A stretch of 64,000 bases of DNA from Paraphysoderma sedebokerense (Eukaryota > Blastocladiomycota > Physodermatomycetes > Physodermatales > Physodermataceae). A program made the position numbers and the translations under genes. Shown one piece after another: positions 45,988-58,194 of the stretch. The notes under the pieces were generated by a model. That model was given only the letters and a program-made list of their open reading frames with translations. It was not told the DNA's origin and made no database searches. The stretch lies in the NCBI GenBank assembly GCA_025602915.1, contig JAHLJZ010000086.1, positions 33,541 through 97,540 on the forward strand. Direction: 5' to 3'. Position 1 is the first letter of the stretch. Every line of letters begins with the position of its first letter.

Positions 45988-46472
45988 CATATATGACGAT
46001 CACCTCATCCGTATCCACACTTCTTTCCACAATAATGAAGTCATCCGCAAAAAACCTTATCATGACAAGAACACTGAAGAAACTGTCGAAACAATGTACA
46101 ACTCGTCGGCTATTCTAGCCAAAGAGATATGGTAAACTTAGACTAATGCGTACATCTCGCTTGGCCGGATTTTCCTACTAGAAACCACATTCATAAGAGA
46201 GCAATCTCAAGGTAGGGTTCTGAACTTGTAGATACGTTTCGATCGTAAATCACTTTTTGCGCCACGACAAGGATAAATTGATGATCGGATCAATTACTAA
46301 AGGAAGTGTAGCTGAGACGGACACAGTTTCAATTGATGGAGGTCTCGATAGATCAAGTGATTTAGCTATACTCTCGAACGTCGAAAGGGAAGGCTCGTTA
46401 GCTTGGTGGGCCGCCAAACATCACGCTTTACGGCCGACGCGCCTTCTTAATTATCATGAATTCAAACATTGA
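45988..46472 (+). CDS. Unrecognised gene, two probable exons, start unresolved
   Basis: A coding-like plus-strand stretch runs 45988-46132: YDDHLIRIHTSFHNN, then KKPYHDKNTEETVETMYNSS, ending in AKEIW at a GTAAAC donor. A second exon at about 46260-46472 encodes DKLMIGSITKGSVAETD and ends LAWWAAKHHALRPTRLLNYH plus EFKH and a stop. I could not join the two in frame, and no ATG precedes the first within its frame. The region is head-to-head with the tentative NBS1 start. The compact Trp/His/Tyr-rich C-terminus looks like a real small protein, possibly another flagellar one (speculative). Confidence 0.4.
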
Positions 46473-46948
46473 ATAACAATAATATTAATTCTGTTGCACT
46501 AAAACTGCTTTGCGATGAAATAGTGAAATCAAATCACATGAAAATAATTCAATAAATCTTAGTTTTGGGCATCGTCAATGCATTTGAGTTGTATATCAAA
46601 GCGCTTTGGTTCCCTACATTATACAGGGAAAGAAATTCCAGCAAGACTGACTTTTGAGACCTGTTATTGCAACAGGGATATCTGACACTTGCTACAAGTC
46701 CTTTAACGATCGGCCATAACCTATTTCATAAAGACGAAAGAGATAGAAAGATACAAATGGTAGGCCTTTATCAGAAAAGTGGTATTGATGCGCTGAACAG
46801 TTTGTCAAATTATTCGATTAAGGATGCAGAGAGAAAACACTTTCAAAGATTTTTGAAGGCACTGCCCGCTGAACGCCTTTTAATCAATTACATATACAAA
46901 ATTTACATTTCCGCCTCTGCTGAATAGAATCGTAGGGATTTTTAGTTC
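46473..46948. other. Convergent intergenic region
   Basis: An open frame at 46667-46927 (+) begins only at TTG and shows no known domain. No gene called. Confidence 0.4.
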
Positions 46949-48608
46949 TTACAGCTCGACTATGACAGGCTTATATTCATCTTCTTCTTCGTCTTCTTCG
47001 TCAAGTGCGACATTTCCCGCACTCACTTTGGGGTGCGCCTTGCTCAAAGGAATATCCCAATTGAATCTCTGGGAAAGAAATTTTCGAAAATCCAAAGACC
47101 TAAGTTCTAATCTTTGCTGAATTTGGGTAGAAGACAAATCGGTAGGGGAGAGAAGATGAAGAGTCGATATCGCTTTATAGTATTTCTATTGTTCCAACGG
47201 TGAGTATTTTCAGATGATTTTACGGTTGATTCAAATACAATTTAGTGAAGCGCAATTATGTGACTGCAACAAATGGAAAGATGCGAAACTTACCTCCAAC
47301 ATAACAGTTAAAAAATTGTTGGCCGATATCACATCATGGAAGAAATCGGTCGGGCATTCGCTCAATTGCGTTTCCAGTACATCTAAGTTTGATAGATCGG
47401 AGAGAAGGGTGTCAGAATTCTGAAAAAAGATTGCGAGCAGAGGTCGAACGCACCGAAAAATTCAACAAACAAATCTGGATGTTGTAGCAACGCTTCCTTA
47501 CAAGAGCAAAGGAGTTGAATGATAACTTTCCACTGTTCGAAGCCTTCAAAATTTTGGGCAGCAAGAAGACAAACGAATGACAGTTGAAGTTCACCTAGAA
47601 GATTTCGATAATCCACCGACGGGTCCTCTGTCGCAAGTAAAAATGTTAGAATTAACACAAAGGAATGGAGAAGGTAGGTTGGAAAAACCTGAAATGTACT
47701 CATTCTCCAGTAAAAACTTTAGCAGCCAACTTTTATCTTGGCTATACTTAGTCACTTCTTCTCCAACTGCCCCTTTCCTGAAGCTTCTCTTCAAATCTAT
47801 TCTCGTAAACTGTATTTCCTCTTGCTGTTTGATTTCTTTCATTTTTTGGACTTTCGTTTGTTCCATCTCATTTTTTGCACTGTGAAAGCGAGCGTCATCT
47901 CGGTTGTTCATCGTACGCAACCCTGTTTCTGTTAACGTGGACTCGGACATCGACGTCAATTTACCATCAAACGGTAGAACTTTCTCAATTATGAATGGAG
48001 TAATATAAGACGTCAAATTTTGCCATTTCTGATATTGACTTGGTGGTTGGAGGGGATATGGGCCGAGATTGGAATCGAACTCCCGAATATCTGTTAGAAC
48101 AGAGCAAAAGAAAGAACGTCAATGAGGCGCCCACAAGGTTTTGCAGAGATGATGCTAAGCTTACGGAGTTTAATCCTTTCAACTTGGTCCTTATCCATTT
48201 CAGAGTCCTCCTTCAGATCTTCATTATCAGGGTCCCAGTCCTTCACTAAAATCTATTTCGGAAAAACATGATGAATTTAAGATAACGGAATCGTCAGGCT
48301 GTCACTACTCACCTCCGCCTTGTCGAAAAATTTAAAATACCCTGTCTTGATTCCATGACTCGGACCGTGCTTTCCTATTGAACTTAAGAGAAGTGTTAAT
48401 CAGTGTAAATAATTGATTCATACATTCAAGAACCAGTCATACTTATAACCGAAATAGTGCAGGCCCTTCGGAATAAACTTGATCCCTTTGAACTTCGGCC
48501 CAGTTGTCCATGAATTCAGATCAATGCTAAATTCAATATTTTCAGGCACTTTGAGAATCAAAAGAATAGCGTTTTCGTGGAATAGAGACAGAGCGGTCTC
48601 CGGATCCA
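46949..48608 (-). CDS. AAR2: U5 snRNP assembly factor Aar2
   Basis: Chaperone that holds Prp8 during U5 snRNP maturation. ATG 48608 opens MDPETALSLFHENAILLIL; an in-frame ATG 24 nt upstream (MLVNSMTMDPET) is an alternative. The family signature follows: PENIEFSIDLNSWTTGPKFK, GIKFIPKGLHYFGY. The next exons read KHGPSHGIKTGYFKFFDKA with EILVKDWDPDNEDL, then NLGPYPLQPPSQYQKW and QNLTSYITPFIIEKVLPFDG. DKSWLLKFLLENEY and LLGELQLSFVCLLAAQNFEG with EQWKVIIQLLCSCKEALLQH (about 47.6-47.45 kb) form the C-terminal helical domain. The last exon (47137-46949) ends in an acidic DEEDEEEDEYKP tail. Confidence 0.9.
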
Positions 48609-49112
48609 TGGTCATAGAATTGACCAACATGGTACGGCTGCTTGATAGTGAGTGTACCAGATTTTTGTTTATCTGATTTCCTTTGTTATCCGCGCGTCCT
48701 AGGGATGACATCATACTTCGACTTGGCAGACGAATATTCTGATTCAAGTATGATTTATCATTCCATTGTAACTATAGAGCCCATCATCCATTACGTGAGT
48801 TCGAAGGGACAAATTCACGGAACTTTTGAGGATTCCCAATGACTTGCCCAGGAATTCAGACTGCGCATAAATAGTTCTTTAATAGATGTTTCTCAAATGA
48901 ATTAGTTATCGGCTTAGTGCTTTTCGCTATCTTCACTTGTACTGCCGGTGGCTCCGTAGGTGGTGATGCGTGGGGCGAAGCAGATGCAAGTCACGCCGTC
49001 ATCGTGAAAACAGAGCAGCGGGCGGATTAAATGTCGGTTGTCAATAGGTTTTCCCCATTCATACACTTTGTGAGGTAAAAGAGTCACCAACTTAAAGTTT
49101 TGTCATCGCATT
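48609..49112. promoter_or_regulatory. Divergent promoter region AAR2 / SDR
   Basis: About 500 bp between divergent start codons. Open frames here are shadows. No defined element identified. Confidence 0.45.
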
Positions 49113-50470
49113 ATGGAAATTGAAAAATTATTCGGAGTCAAAGACAAAATTGTTTTGGTCACTGGCGGTTCCAGAGGGTAACTTCCTTCAGCATTAAACC
49201 AATACTTACGACCAACTTAACTAATTGACGCTCTCGTCACTATTTGTTTCGAAATGTAACACACAATTGCCGTAGTATTGGGTTAATGATAGCGACGGTA
49301 ATGAGGTGTTTGTTGACAACTCTTTACATTATTGCCGTTGACGGTTGACAATTTCTAGGGCTTTGTCAAAAATGGGGCGAAAGTGTATATATCATCACGT
49401 ACTGCAAAAGTATGTGACGCAGTTGCCGACAAACTCAATTCAGTTGGTGCGTACTAGTACTTCCTCTGGCAGTCACTTACTTCGGAACCGTAACGCTCAC
49501 GACGCTATCGTATGTTGTAGGGCCTGGTTCATGTATTTCAGTACCTGCTGATTTGCAGGATCTAGAGGAATGCAAAAGGCTCGCTCTGGAAATTTCAAAA
49601 CGGGAGAAAAGTTTGTCATTACTTAGTCTTCGCCGAGGCAAATTGTAAGGTATTAATTCATCACCTTTGGCAGAGTTGGACGTGTTGATCAACAACGCCG
49701 GTGCAAAGTGGGTATTAATTGTTGCGTCATCTCTTAACACATCCGCCTGAGATTTAATCATACTCTGCTCTTAGTTGGGGTGAAACATTTGACAAGTACC
49801 CTGATGCCGCTTTCCAGAAGGTCATGAATCTTAATGTAAATCGAGTGTTTACGCTCACCCAGGCGTACGTCTACTCCTCTTGCTTGTATTCAAATCTCCA
49901 GTTTGGTAGTTACTAATACGTATATCGATTTACAGTTGCATGCCTCTCCTCGAGAAGTCTGGTCGCAAAGAAGATCCCGCGAGAGTTATAAATATTGGTA
50001 GCGTAGATGGTATATGTTTTCCAAGTTTTGCAACTTCATGGAATAGACAATAATTACATCAAATTGTGTCTTAAAGGTGTTCGTATCCCATTTCTCGAAA
50101 CATATGCGTATTCAGCATCCAAAGCCGCGTTACACCATTTGACGAAAGTGATGGCTTTTCAATTGGCGCAAAGGAACGTTACTGTTAATTGCGTTGCTCC
50201 AGGTGATCATTCGTTTCCTATGTTTCTTTTACTTTCGTTTATTGATATGTTCCATCTGATTTGTACATAGGCCCTTTTGAATCCAAGATGATGAAGGCAA
50301 CATTGGATCAATTTCAAGATTCTATTGTCGCGGGAATTCCACTTGGTAGGATCGGGAAACCCGAGGATATGGCAGGCGTTTGCCTCTATCTTTCCTCAAC
50401 CGCCGGATCGTATGTGTCCGGTGCCATCATCCCGGTTGACGGAGGTGCGCTCGTTAGAGCGATGATGTAG
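49113..50470 (+). CDS. Short-chain dehydrogenase/reductase (FabG/RhlG-like)
   Basis: Classical SDR, NAD(P)H-dependent oxidoreductase of about 250-270 residues. Exon 1 begins MEIEKLFGVKDKIVLVTGGS and splices in the nucleotide motif to give TGGSRGIGLMIAT. Next are GFVKNGAKVYISSRTAK, then LDVLINNAGA (NNAG motif), WGETFDKYPDAAFQKVMNLN, and INIGSVDG (catalytic Ser). The active site Tyr/Lys are in YAYSASKAALHHLTKVMAFQ, followed by RNVTVNCVAPG, PLGRIGKPEDMAGVCLYLSS and IIPVDGGALVRAMM. Six or more short introns. The GRIGKPEDMAG and PVDGG tail is typical of FabG-like reductases; substrate unknown. No obvious targeting signal. Confidence 0.9.
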
Positions 50471-50793
50471 CAAGTTCTTCTAAATTGTATCTTGACCTGA
50501 AGAGTAGAACAAGGAGATTGTTGATCCATAAGGGATTGTCGTGTATTATGTCAATAATCATATTCATCTTATTTTATTAAATGCTTAAGTCAGTTGCAAC
50601 CTCAGATTAATGTCACATAGTACTAAAGTTCGGGACTGGTGGGATCATCCGAGACCATGCACGTGATCGTCACCCCAGGTTACGGCAATCTTTAGAAAAA
50701 TCGTTGTTTATTATTGCAAAGACAACACCCGAAAATCGGCTTTGCTAACCATCATCAACCCAAGTCGATAAGGAAATCTACTCACACTCTAAT
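50471..50793. other. Intergenic region SDR-NIP1
   Basis: 3' flank of the SDR and promoter of the eIF3c gene. An open frame at 50714-50986 is a shadow. No gene seen. Confidence 0.5.
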
Positions 50794-53700
50794 ATGTCTC
50801 GATTTTTCCGCGGTGGTTCAGATTCAGAGTCTGAAGATTCAACCACGTCTTATTCTTCAGAAGAAGAAGAAACAATTCAACCTACAACAGCATCCGCTAA
50901 AGCCCCTTCCCGATTTGCTTCAGCTGGTGCGGGCAAAACTAGAAAAGGGTATCAAGATTCCGATGAAGATAGTGACGAAGATGTAAAAAGAGTCGTCAAA
51001 AGCGCCAAGGATAAAAGATTCGAGGAGATGAGAAGTGCTGTGAAAAGTGTGGAAAACGCCGTAAAGATTAATGATTGGACTGCAATTCAGAATGGTGAGT
51101 TTTGAGTTTTTTACATCTTTTGTCAATGATTGCATATCTTTGAATATGTTTATACAAGTGGTGGAGTTGCTTTGGCCTTCCTCGTCGTTAACATATCGTG
51201 ATTTCACTCTACATTTAGAATTCGAGAAGCTCAACAAATCATTAGCAAAGATTACGTCTCAAGGCATGCCAATTCCCAACTTCTATATACGTACACTCAT
51301 CACTTTGGAAGATGCCATCAAATCGAAGACGCCAGCAGAAGTAAAAAAATCCATGTCTGCTCTCAACTCAAAAGCTTTCAACGCCATGAAACAGAAATTA
51401 AAAAAGCATAACAAAAGTTATGAAGGTCAAATGGAAAAAATGCGTGCGAATCCATCTCTTGGTAGCGATCTGGAACAAGAAGAAGAGCAGTCAGAATCCG
51501 AATCCGAAGAAGAATCAAAGGAAAACGTGAAGCCAGCGGCTTCTAAATTCCTTAAAAGTACAAAGAAAGCAAAGCCTTCTGGATCAAAATGGTTTGCCAA
51601 GTCAGCAGGCGACGAATCTTCTGAGTCCGAAGAAAGTTCGGAAGAAGAAGAGAGCGAAGAAGAATCGGAGGAGGAATCGGAGGAGGAGAATATGGCTGCT
51701 AAAGCTCCAGCTAAAAAGCCTGCTCCCGCCGGAATTAACAAATGGTTAAAAAAGACTGGCGCTGATGCCGAGAGCACTGAAAGTGAATCTGAAAGTGAAG
51801 AAGACGAAAGTGAGATGGAGAGTGGGTCGGATGAAGAGGTAAGTTCACATTCACACACTCTTACTTCAAATAAACAAAAACTGATCGAACACCTCCTTAC
51901 ATCAGCCGGCTAATCGCCGTTCAATGTGGGTTAAAAAAGACGCTAAACAGAGTGCTGAAAAAGCTGGTAAGAAATCCAAGCCTACCAAACCCACCAAACC
52001 GACCGCGGTTACCGTCGAAGAAGGTAGCGAAGACGATGATTTCACAGTTGTCGGCAAAGGTGGCAAAGCTGCCATTAGCGAAAAAGAGAAAGCTGCTGCT
52101 GCCGTGTCAGCTATTCTTGCTGACGTCAGTCCTGAAACGCTATTAAAAAAATTAAGAGAAGTTGTAGAAGCCCGTGGTAAAAAGGTTTGTTGTGTCAGCT
52201 GATGGTTATAGCGCCGTTTGTTAGTTAATCAACACTATGATAGGGTACCGACCGGGATCAACAAATTAAATTACTTCAAAGTCTTTACTCCGTTGCTGCC
52301 TCGCCCTTTCAAAGAATTAAAGTACTGCTTGCTCTCATTTCGGCTCATTTCGACTATGCCCCGTCTATGTCAACTTTCCTTCCTCTCACACATTGGAAAG
52401 CAGCAGCTGAAGTTATCGGAACATTGCTGGATACATTAGATCAAAATCAAGACATTGTTGTTCGAGAAGACTTCGAAGATGATGAATTATTGGAGGAAGC
52501 GGAATCCAAGGTACGTACAGATTTCTTAGTGGTGTCGCCTCGTAACTGTGCTAAGTATTTCATTTTACCAGGGCCCAAGAGAGGATGCAACCCATATCCG
52601 TGGCTCCATTTTGTCGTTCATCGATCGCCTCGACGACGAATTCACAAAATCACTACAGAATATCGACCCTCACACCACTGAATATATCGATCGATTGAGA
52701 GACGAAACATTGTTGTATGGCATGATTGTGCGATGCCAAGCATACTTCACCCGAGTAAAATCTGAAGAGAGTTTAGCCAGAGTTGTCTTAAGACGAGTTG
52801 AACATGTTTACTATAAGGTGAGATTGCGAAGTAGAAATTGACACCTGCCTGTATTTGCAATTACTCATGAAAATTCTTTTTGACATGTAGCCGGATAACG
52901 TTCAAAAGAAAATCGAATCTAATGTTGCGAGTCAATTCAAAAACTTGGTTTCATTCCTCGAGGAAGATTCATCGGCTCTCATGCACAAATTGTGTGTCCA
53001 CCTATATCATCACTCCTCCGATCGACTCCGAGCCCGTGCCATCCTCTGTCACGTTTTTCATCATGCTCTTCACGGCCGCTTTTACAAGGCCCGCGATATG
53101 GTTCTGATGTCACATATTCAAGAATCCATTACTCAAGCCGACATCCCCACGCAGATTTTGTACAATCGTGCCATGGTTCAGATTGGTCTCTGCGCCTTCC
53201 GTGTTGGTCTCGTCAAAGAATGTCATTCGACGTTACAGGAAATAGTACAATCTAATCATTCGAAAGAGCTCTTGGCACAAGGTTTCCAAGCTCAACGAAT
53301 GTCGTACCTTACGCCAGAGCAAGAAAAACTTGAAAGATCCCGCCAGCTTCCCTTCCATATGCACATAAATCTTGAACTGCTAGAATCCGCATACCTTGTA
53401 TCTTCTATGCTGATTGAAGTCCCGCATATAGCCGCAAACCCTCACGACGCTGGACGAAAGAAAATTATGAGTAAAGTATTTAGAAGAATGTTGGATTATA
53501 ATGAACGATCCGTTTTCAACGGACCACCAGAAAACACAAGGGATCATATCATGGCTGCTGCTAAACATATGTTTGCTGGTGAATGGGAACAGTGTGTTAG
53601 CTACATTATGGCTATTAAGATTTGGGATTTAATGACAGATGTGAAGCAAGTCAAAGAGATCCTGACAAAGTTTGTTATCTTTGATGTGACTGACGTATTG

Positions 53701-54285
53701 CGAAATTACGTGCTGACAACTTTTCTTTCCTTGGCGATACAGGAAAATTAAGGAGCAATGCCTTCGATCTTACATTCTGCTTTCAAGTCCTTTCTACACT
53801 CATATATCTCTTTCCCATCTGTCTGCGAATTTCTCGGTCGAACCGTCGTCGGTTCATGCGGTTATTTCATCGATGATTATCAACGAAGAGATCAATGCAT
53901 CTCTGGATGGTCCAAAAAGTCTTTTGATTATCCATAATAATAATGACCCATTGAATAGGGTGCAATGGTTGGCTGGAGTATTTGCAGAAAAAACAGCGGC
54001 GTTTATAGAACTGAACGAAAGAACTTTGGATTCGAAAGTGAGTTACGAAGGGCAGAGTGGCCAGCAGGGACAAGGCAAAGGATATGGTGGGTATGGTAAG
54101 GATGGCAAGAAGTCGTACTACCAGGTAAGTAATCACTTTATTTCCGCTCTGTAGCTATGTTCTGGCCTTTTAGTGACCTTTCGTTTTCTCTTCTTTGACT
54201 CATGTAGCGCAATCAACCTCAAGGACAATCTAAAGGATCTCAATACAATCGTAATCGTCGAGAATCTGGCAATCGTCGACAATAA
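50794..54285 (+). CDS. NIP1: Translation initiation factor eIF3 subunit c (Nip1)
   Basis: Core eIF3 scaffold bridging eIF1, eIF5 and the 40S subunit. ATG 50794 ([15 protein letters not shown]). The N-terminal exon is acidic; exon 2 begins [17 protein letters not shown] and carries [18 protein letters not shown]. Long Glu/Ser-rich tracts follow (about 51.48-51.84 kb), then [12 protein letters not shown]-type core sequence (52.2 kb), [20 protein letters not shown], and [20 protein letters not shown]. The PCI region is assembled by removing an intron at about 53670-53742, giving [19 protein letters not shown], then [20 protein letters not shown] and [14 protein letters not shown]. The C-terminus is Gly/Gln/Arg-rich ([18 protein letters not shown]). 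Length and domain order fit the family. Confidence 0.92.
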
Positions 54286-54833
54286 ATACTCGGCTATAAT
54301 ATAACCCTCTCGTTGGGTTTTTAGCGAAAAGTCTGTCGGGATTGCAAAACCAGGGACTTTCACGTCGTTTATGTTTTTAATATTTTGGATCCAAATATAT
54401 CGTTGTATTCCCCTTTGTTGTACTTGCTCTGTAATATCATCTTGCAAAAGTATACATTGGCCCATCCACGTCCACTGCTGCCATGGAATCCATTCTGAAA
54501 ATCGTGTCTGCACTCTCTGTCGAATTCAGAGAATCGTTGGTGTCCATTGTGGTCGCATCCTTAATCACTTTTAAAGCAGTTGTAAATTCATTCTGCTTGA
54601 AATTCACTTTTTTTGACTCCCAGTCTGATTTTCGTCACTGTCCCGAGTGTTCGATCGACTTTTCGAACGTCTGGAGGAGTTTTTCTAGTTTCAGCCACAG
54701 GCTGATAAATCCTCGCTCCTTCTACTACGCTCCTCAAAAACCTCTTTGAAGAAAAGAAGCCCGTTCGAGTGATAAAAAAAATCTCCATCAACGGAGTATT
54801 GCCATTTTATAAATCCATATTTGCACTGCCGAT
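54286..54833. other. Intergenic region NIP1-NFS1; possible minus-strand ORFs
   Basis: Promoter of NFS1. On the minus strand, an ATG at 54788 opens MEIFFITRTGFFSSKRF, and a following frame (about 54600-54430) reads NEFTTALKVIKDATTMD to a stop. These could be two exons of a small gene divergent to NFS1, but I recognise no family and the join is not clear. Confidence 0.25.
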
Positions 54834-56824
54834 ATGTCTCGATTGCTCCGCTCATCGACTATGTCGAGCCTCCTCGTCAACCTTCGTGGAGCCAGGGCAA
54901 CCCATTTCAATGGATTAGCCGTCCGGAGTTTCAGTATTTCCAGTCTCAAATATCAAGCACAAACAGTTGCTGAAAAACCAAAAGGTAATGGACAGAGAAT
55001 TGATCTACCGATGCTGCGAGAGTACCAGTAGAGTTAAGCCCGATTTTAGCGGCTTCGGTACTAACCTCATCTCGGAGTGCTTTTTGCAGAGCTGTAAACT
55101 AACCTAGCCCTTTCACCTCATTACAGCACCCTCGCTCGGATTTACTGCGACTAGTTCACCGTTAGGTGACCCTGCAGATTCTGTTACCCTCCCTCATGAA
55201 GAAGCAGCATCCGATAAAAGACCGATATATATGGATTTTCAGGCTACCACCCCTGTCGATCCGAGAGTTGTAGATAAAATGATTCCATATTTTACTACTT
55301 ACTTCGGGAACCCCCATTCTCGTACACATCAATTTGGTTGGGAGTCGGAAGCTGCAGTTGAGACCGCTCGATCTCAAATTGCAAACCTCATCAATGCAGA
55401 TCCAAAAGAAATCATATTTACCAGTGGGGCGACGGAATCAAATAATATCGCAGTTAAAGGCGTGGCCAGATTTTACCGAAAGGCAAAGTCTCGAAGAAAG
55501 GACGGAAAAGAAGTCAAACAAAAGAATCACATTATCACAACCCAGACAGAACATAAGTGTGTTCTTGATTCCTGCCGGTCATTGCAGGATGAAGGGTTTG
55601 AAGTCACTTATTTACCGGTTGATAAGCATGGAATCGTCAATATCAAGGACTTGGAAAATGCCATCAAAGCAGAAACAGTCCTCGTCAGCGTCATGGCTGT
55701 GAATAATGAAATTGGTGTCATCCAGCCGATTGAAGAAATTGGTAATTTATTCACTGCTACATCATTTAAGATTTCTTATGTCTGAACTCTTCATTTTTTA
55801 GGGCGAATTACCCGAGCCAATAATGTTTTCTTCCACACTGATGCTGCTCAAGCTGTTGGAAAGATTCCAATAGATGTTAACAAAGCAAATATTGATTTGT
55901 TATCCATCTCCGGTCACAAGATCTACGGTCCTAAAGGTATCGGCGCCATATACGTTAGACGCAGACCTAGGGTTCGGCTCGAACCTATCATCAGCGGAGG
56001 CGGGCAAGAACGTGGGCTCAGAAGCGGAACTGTCCCAACTCCTTTAGTCGTTGGTTTAGGAGAAGCCTGCCGGATTGCTGCCGAAGAGATGGAGGTAGGT
56101 TTAGTGTTTTTATAAATTGATCTCTATGATGATAGATTTGCAAGGTCGTTCATTGTGAATGGCTCCTAATGCCTGCTCGCTTCCCTCCACATGGAGGTCC
56201 CGAGGTGGGCATGATGTCGACTGTTTTGCAGGGAAACTGAGAGACGGCACCATTACATAATATTCGACACTTATAACAAGTCACGACATTGGAATGCTGA
56301 CTAACTGGTAATTTTACTCTTTAGTACGATCACAAACGCATCTCGCATTTAGCAAACCTCTTTCTATCCAAAGTCGAAGGAAAGCTTCCTCACATTATCC
56401 GCAATGGCCATCCAGAGAAATCGTATCCCGGCTGCATTAATCTTTCTTTCGGTTACGTTGAAGGCGAATCACTCCTGATGGGATTGAAGGATGTCGCATT
56501 ATCGTCTGGATCCGCCTGCACTAGTGCATCCTTAGAACCAAGCTACGTTTTGCGTGCCTTGGGTGCCGATGAAGATATGGCCCATAGTAGTATTCGATTT
56601 GGTATTGGAAGATTTACAACAGAAGAAGAAGTTGAATGGGTTGCTGATGAAGTCATTAAAGTTGTCGAGAAGTTGCGAGAGATGAGTCCTTTATGGGAGA
56701 TGGTCCAAGAGGGTAAGTGTTGCGCCTTATCAAGCGGATTTACAGGTATTTCTATTCGCTGACTCTTGTCCGACTGTATAATTTAGGCGTCGATCTTAAG
56801 TCAATCCAGTGGACCCAACATTAA
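54834..56824 (+). CDS. NFS1: Mitochondrial cysteine desulfurase Nfs1
   Basis: PLP enzyme supplying sulfur for iron-sulfur clusters and tRNA thiolation. Exon 1 (54834-54984) is a mitochondrial presequence ([20 protein letters not shown]). From exon 2 (55127) the mature enzyme reads [95 protein letters not shown] and [17 protein letters not shown]. The PLP lysine is in [19 protein letters not shown], and the catalytic cysteine in [19 protein letters not shown] 230-nt intron interrupts EEME/YDHKR. The last exon ([12 protein letters not shown]) ends at 56824 and matches the eukaryotic C-terminus. Confidence 0.95.
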
Positions 56825-57192
56825 AAGATAAATTCTCTGTTCTCTCTGTTTCGCTCGCAGTGATATATTGTAGTTGTATTGGTGAATCACGATGATAAGC
56901 TGTAAAATTTGCTTAGATTGCAGGAGTTTCCTGTCTCGATTTCTGCCGAATAAATAATATTTTAAGTATTGAATGTACATCTACAGTAACAGACGCTCGT
57001 TGGCCAAGTTAAAGCCACGTATCGCTTGGGGGAGTCATTCTGTTTCTGACTCAAAATAACTACTACTAGCCTTGAAATTTCTAGGCCTGTCTAATTGGCA
57101 ACTATCAAGATACGAGCATTTTATACCTCCTCTAGATTCATAAAAAAGTCAGGCATAGTAAACGACATCAATTTCTTGAATTATCTTGAGCC
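56825..57192. other. Intergenic region NFS1-SELENOK
   Basis: 368 bp of AT-rich flank. No gene seen. Confidence 0.5.
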
Positions 57193-58075
57193 ATGGTGTA
57201 TGTCAGTGCGAATGGCAAGTTTATCTTCTTTTCGGCGAATGGTCATTTCTTAAATTTGGCGCTGCCCTTAGCAAGTCTTTTATTCATTTCAATACAAGGT
57301 TTTCGAATGAATATGTTTAATTGATGGCAGTAATTTTAATGAGATAGCTTTTGCTCGTATTGCTTCTGTTCTTCCCGACTCATACTTGTCAGTTGTCACT
57401 GCCTTGAATCGTCCATCCTTTCTTCCGTGCAATTTGGCTGACTTGAATTATTTTGCTAATGTACTGAAAAACCTTTCCTTCATATAATTGCGTTACTATC
57501 AAATTAAATAGGATCTCTGCAACAAACTCAGTCCCGGTTAACTGTTTCATATTGGGTCGCCACATTTTGGTCAATTGTGAATTTCTTTTCGCTGTTCTTT
57601 TCTTCACTTATAAATGTAAGTATGACAGCATATTTATATTCTCTGGATGCGTTACTCTTAGGACAATCCGAAGGAGCGTAGCGATTGAAGGTGGATTTTG
57701 GGATGTTTCGTAAATCGATGAGCCAGTCATAGCGCGGAAATACAATTATTTTACCTAGCTCATCTGAGATTCTGTTGTACTTTCGTGTGGCTATTGACCG
57801 ATGACTGTGCACATATTTTAGCATAACTGATTGTTGTTTATATTATTTTTCGTTTAGCCTGGAAGCATTAATCGACCTGCAGCAAGAAACACAGGTCATC
57901 GGAAAGGAGGAGGTGGACCTTACAATCCGTACGGCGGCGGTGGTGGTGGTAAACGTTTAGGAAGAATAAGCCATGGTGAGTGTTCCCTCTATCTGATGCC
58001 TTTAGTGCTCAGTTTTAACCATTTGAGTGTTATTCAGCCGGTTCGTGCTCGCTTCCTGCTGCCGGGTGAGGTTAA
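57193..58075 (+). CDS. SELENOK: Selenoprotein K with in-frame TGA (selenocysteine) codon
   Basis: Small ER-membrane selenoprotein linked in animals to ER-associated degradation and protein palmitoylation. Four exons: 57193-57214, 57512-57615, 57858-57975 and 58038-58075. They give 93 residues if TGA is read as Sec, matching the usual length of about 94. MVYVSANGS is the family N-terminus. The single membrane helix is VATFWSIVNFFSLFFSSLI. The cytosolic part is Gly/Pro/Arg-rich (RKGGGGPYNPYGGGG) and contains KRLGRISH, matching the family RMGRIxH motif. The last exon ends PAAG-Sec-G-stop, with TGA at 58067-58069, GGT, then TAA. In SelK the Sec is also near-terminal within a G-U-G context. Intron 1 uses a GC donor. 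A SECIS-like hairpin lies downstream. Confidence 0.88.
57215..57511 (+). other. GC-AG intron in SELENOK
   Basis: The donor GCAAGT follows AATG and the acceptor is AAATAG. Removing it joins MVYVSAN to GSLQQTQSRL in frame and leads to the conserved membrane helix. Reading through ends at a stop after about 40 codons without family features. Confidence 0.75.
58067..58069 (+). other. TGA codon, probable selenocysteine insertion site
   Basis: In-frame TGA followed by GGT and TAA. Its position, two codons before the true stop and preceded by Ala-Gly, matches the selenoprotein K C-terminus. If it were a plain stop, the protein would lack only Sec-Gly, so translation evidence is needed. Confidence 0.75.
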
Positions 58076-58194
58076 TTTTCTCCGTATGTATGTACGGAGA
58101 TAAAAGACTATCATAAGCGAACAGTTTGAAGGAAATTCGTAAGCCTGCTTTTGGATACCAAGTCGCCCAATGAACTTGGCGTCTCAAGGATTAC

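Noticed and set aside
46667-46927. 86-codon plus-strand frame
   Set aside because: Starts at TTG only, no domain and no splice support.
48050-48085. tRNA-like T-arm sequence (reverse GTTCGATTCC)
   Set aside because: It lies within an AAR2 exon encoding EFDSNLGPYP and has no flanking tRNA cloverleaf.
58067-58069. Treating TGA as the ordinary stop of SELENOK
   Set aside because: Possible, but the G-TGA-G-TAA context, family length and downstream hairpin favour selenocysteine; kept as Sec with stated doubt.
58150-58182. Alternative hairpin CCAAGT...ACTTGG as SECIS
   Set aside because: Only a six-pair stem, with no quartet partner for its ATGA; the 58195-58255 hairpin fits better.
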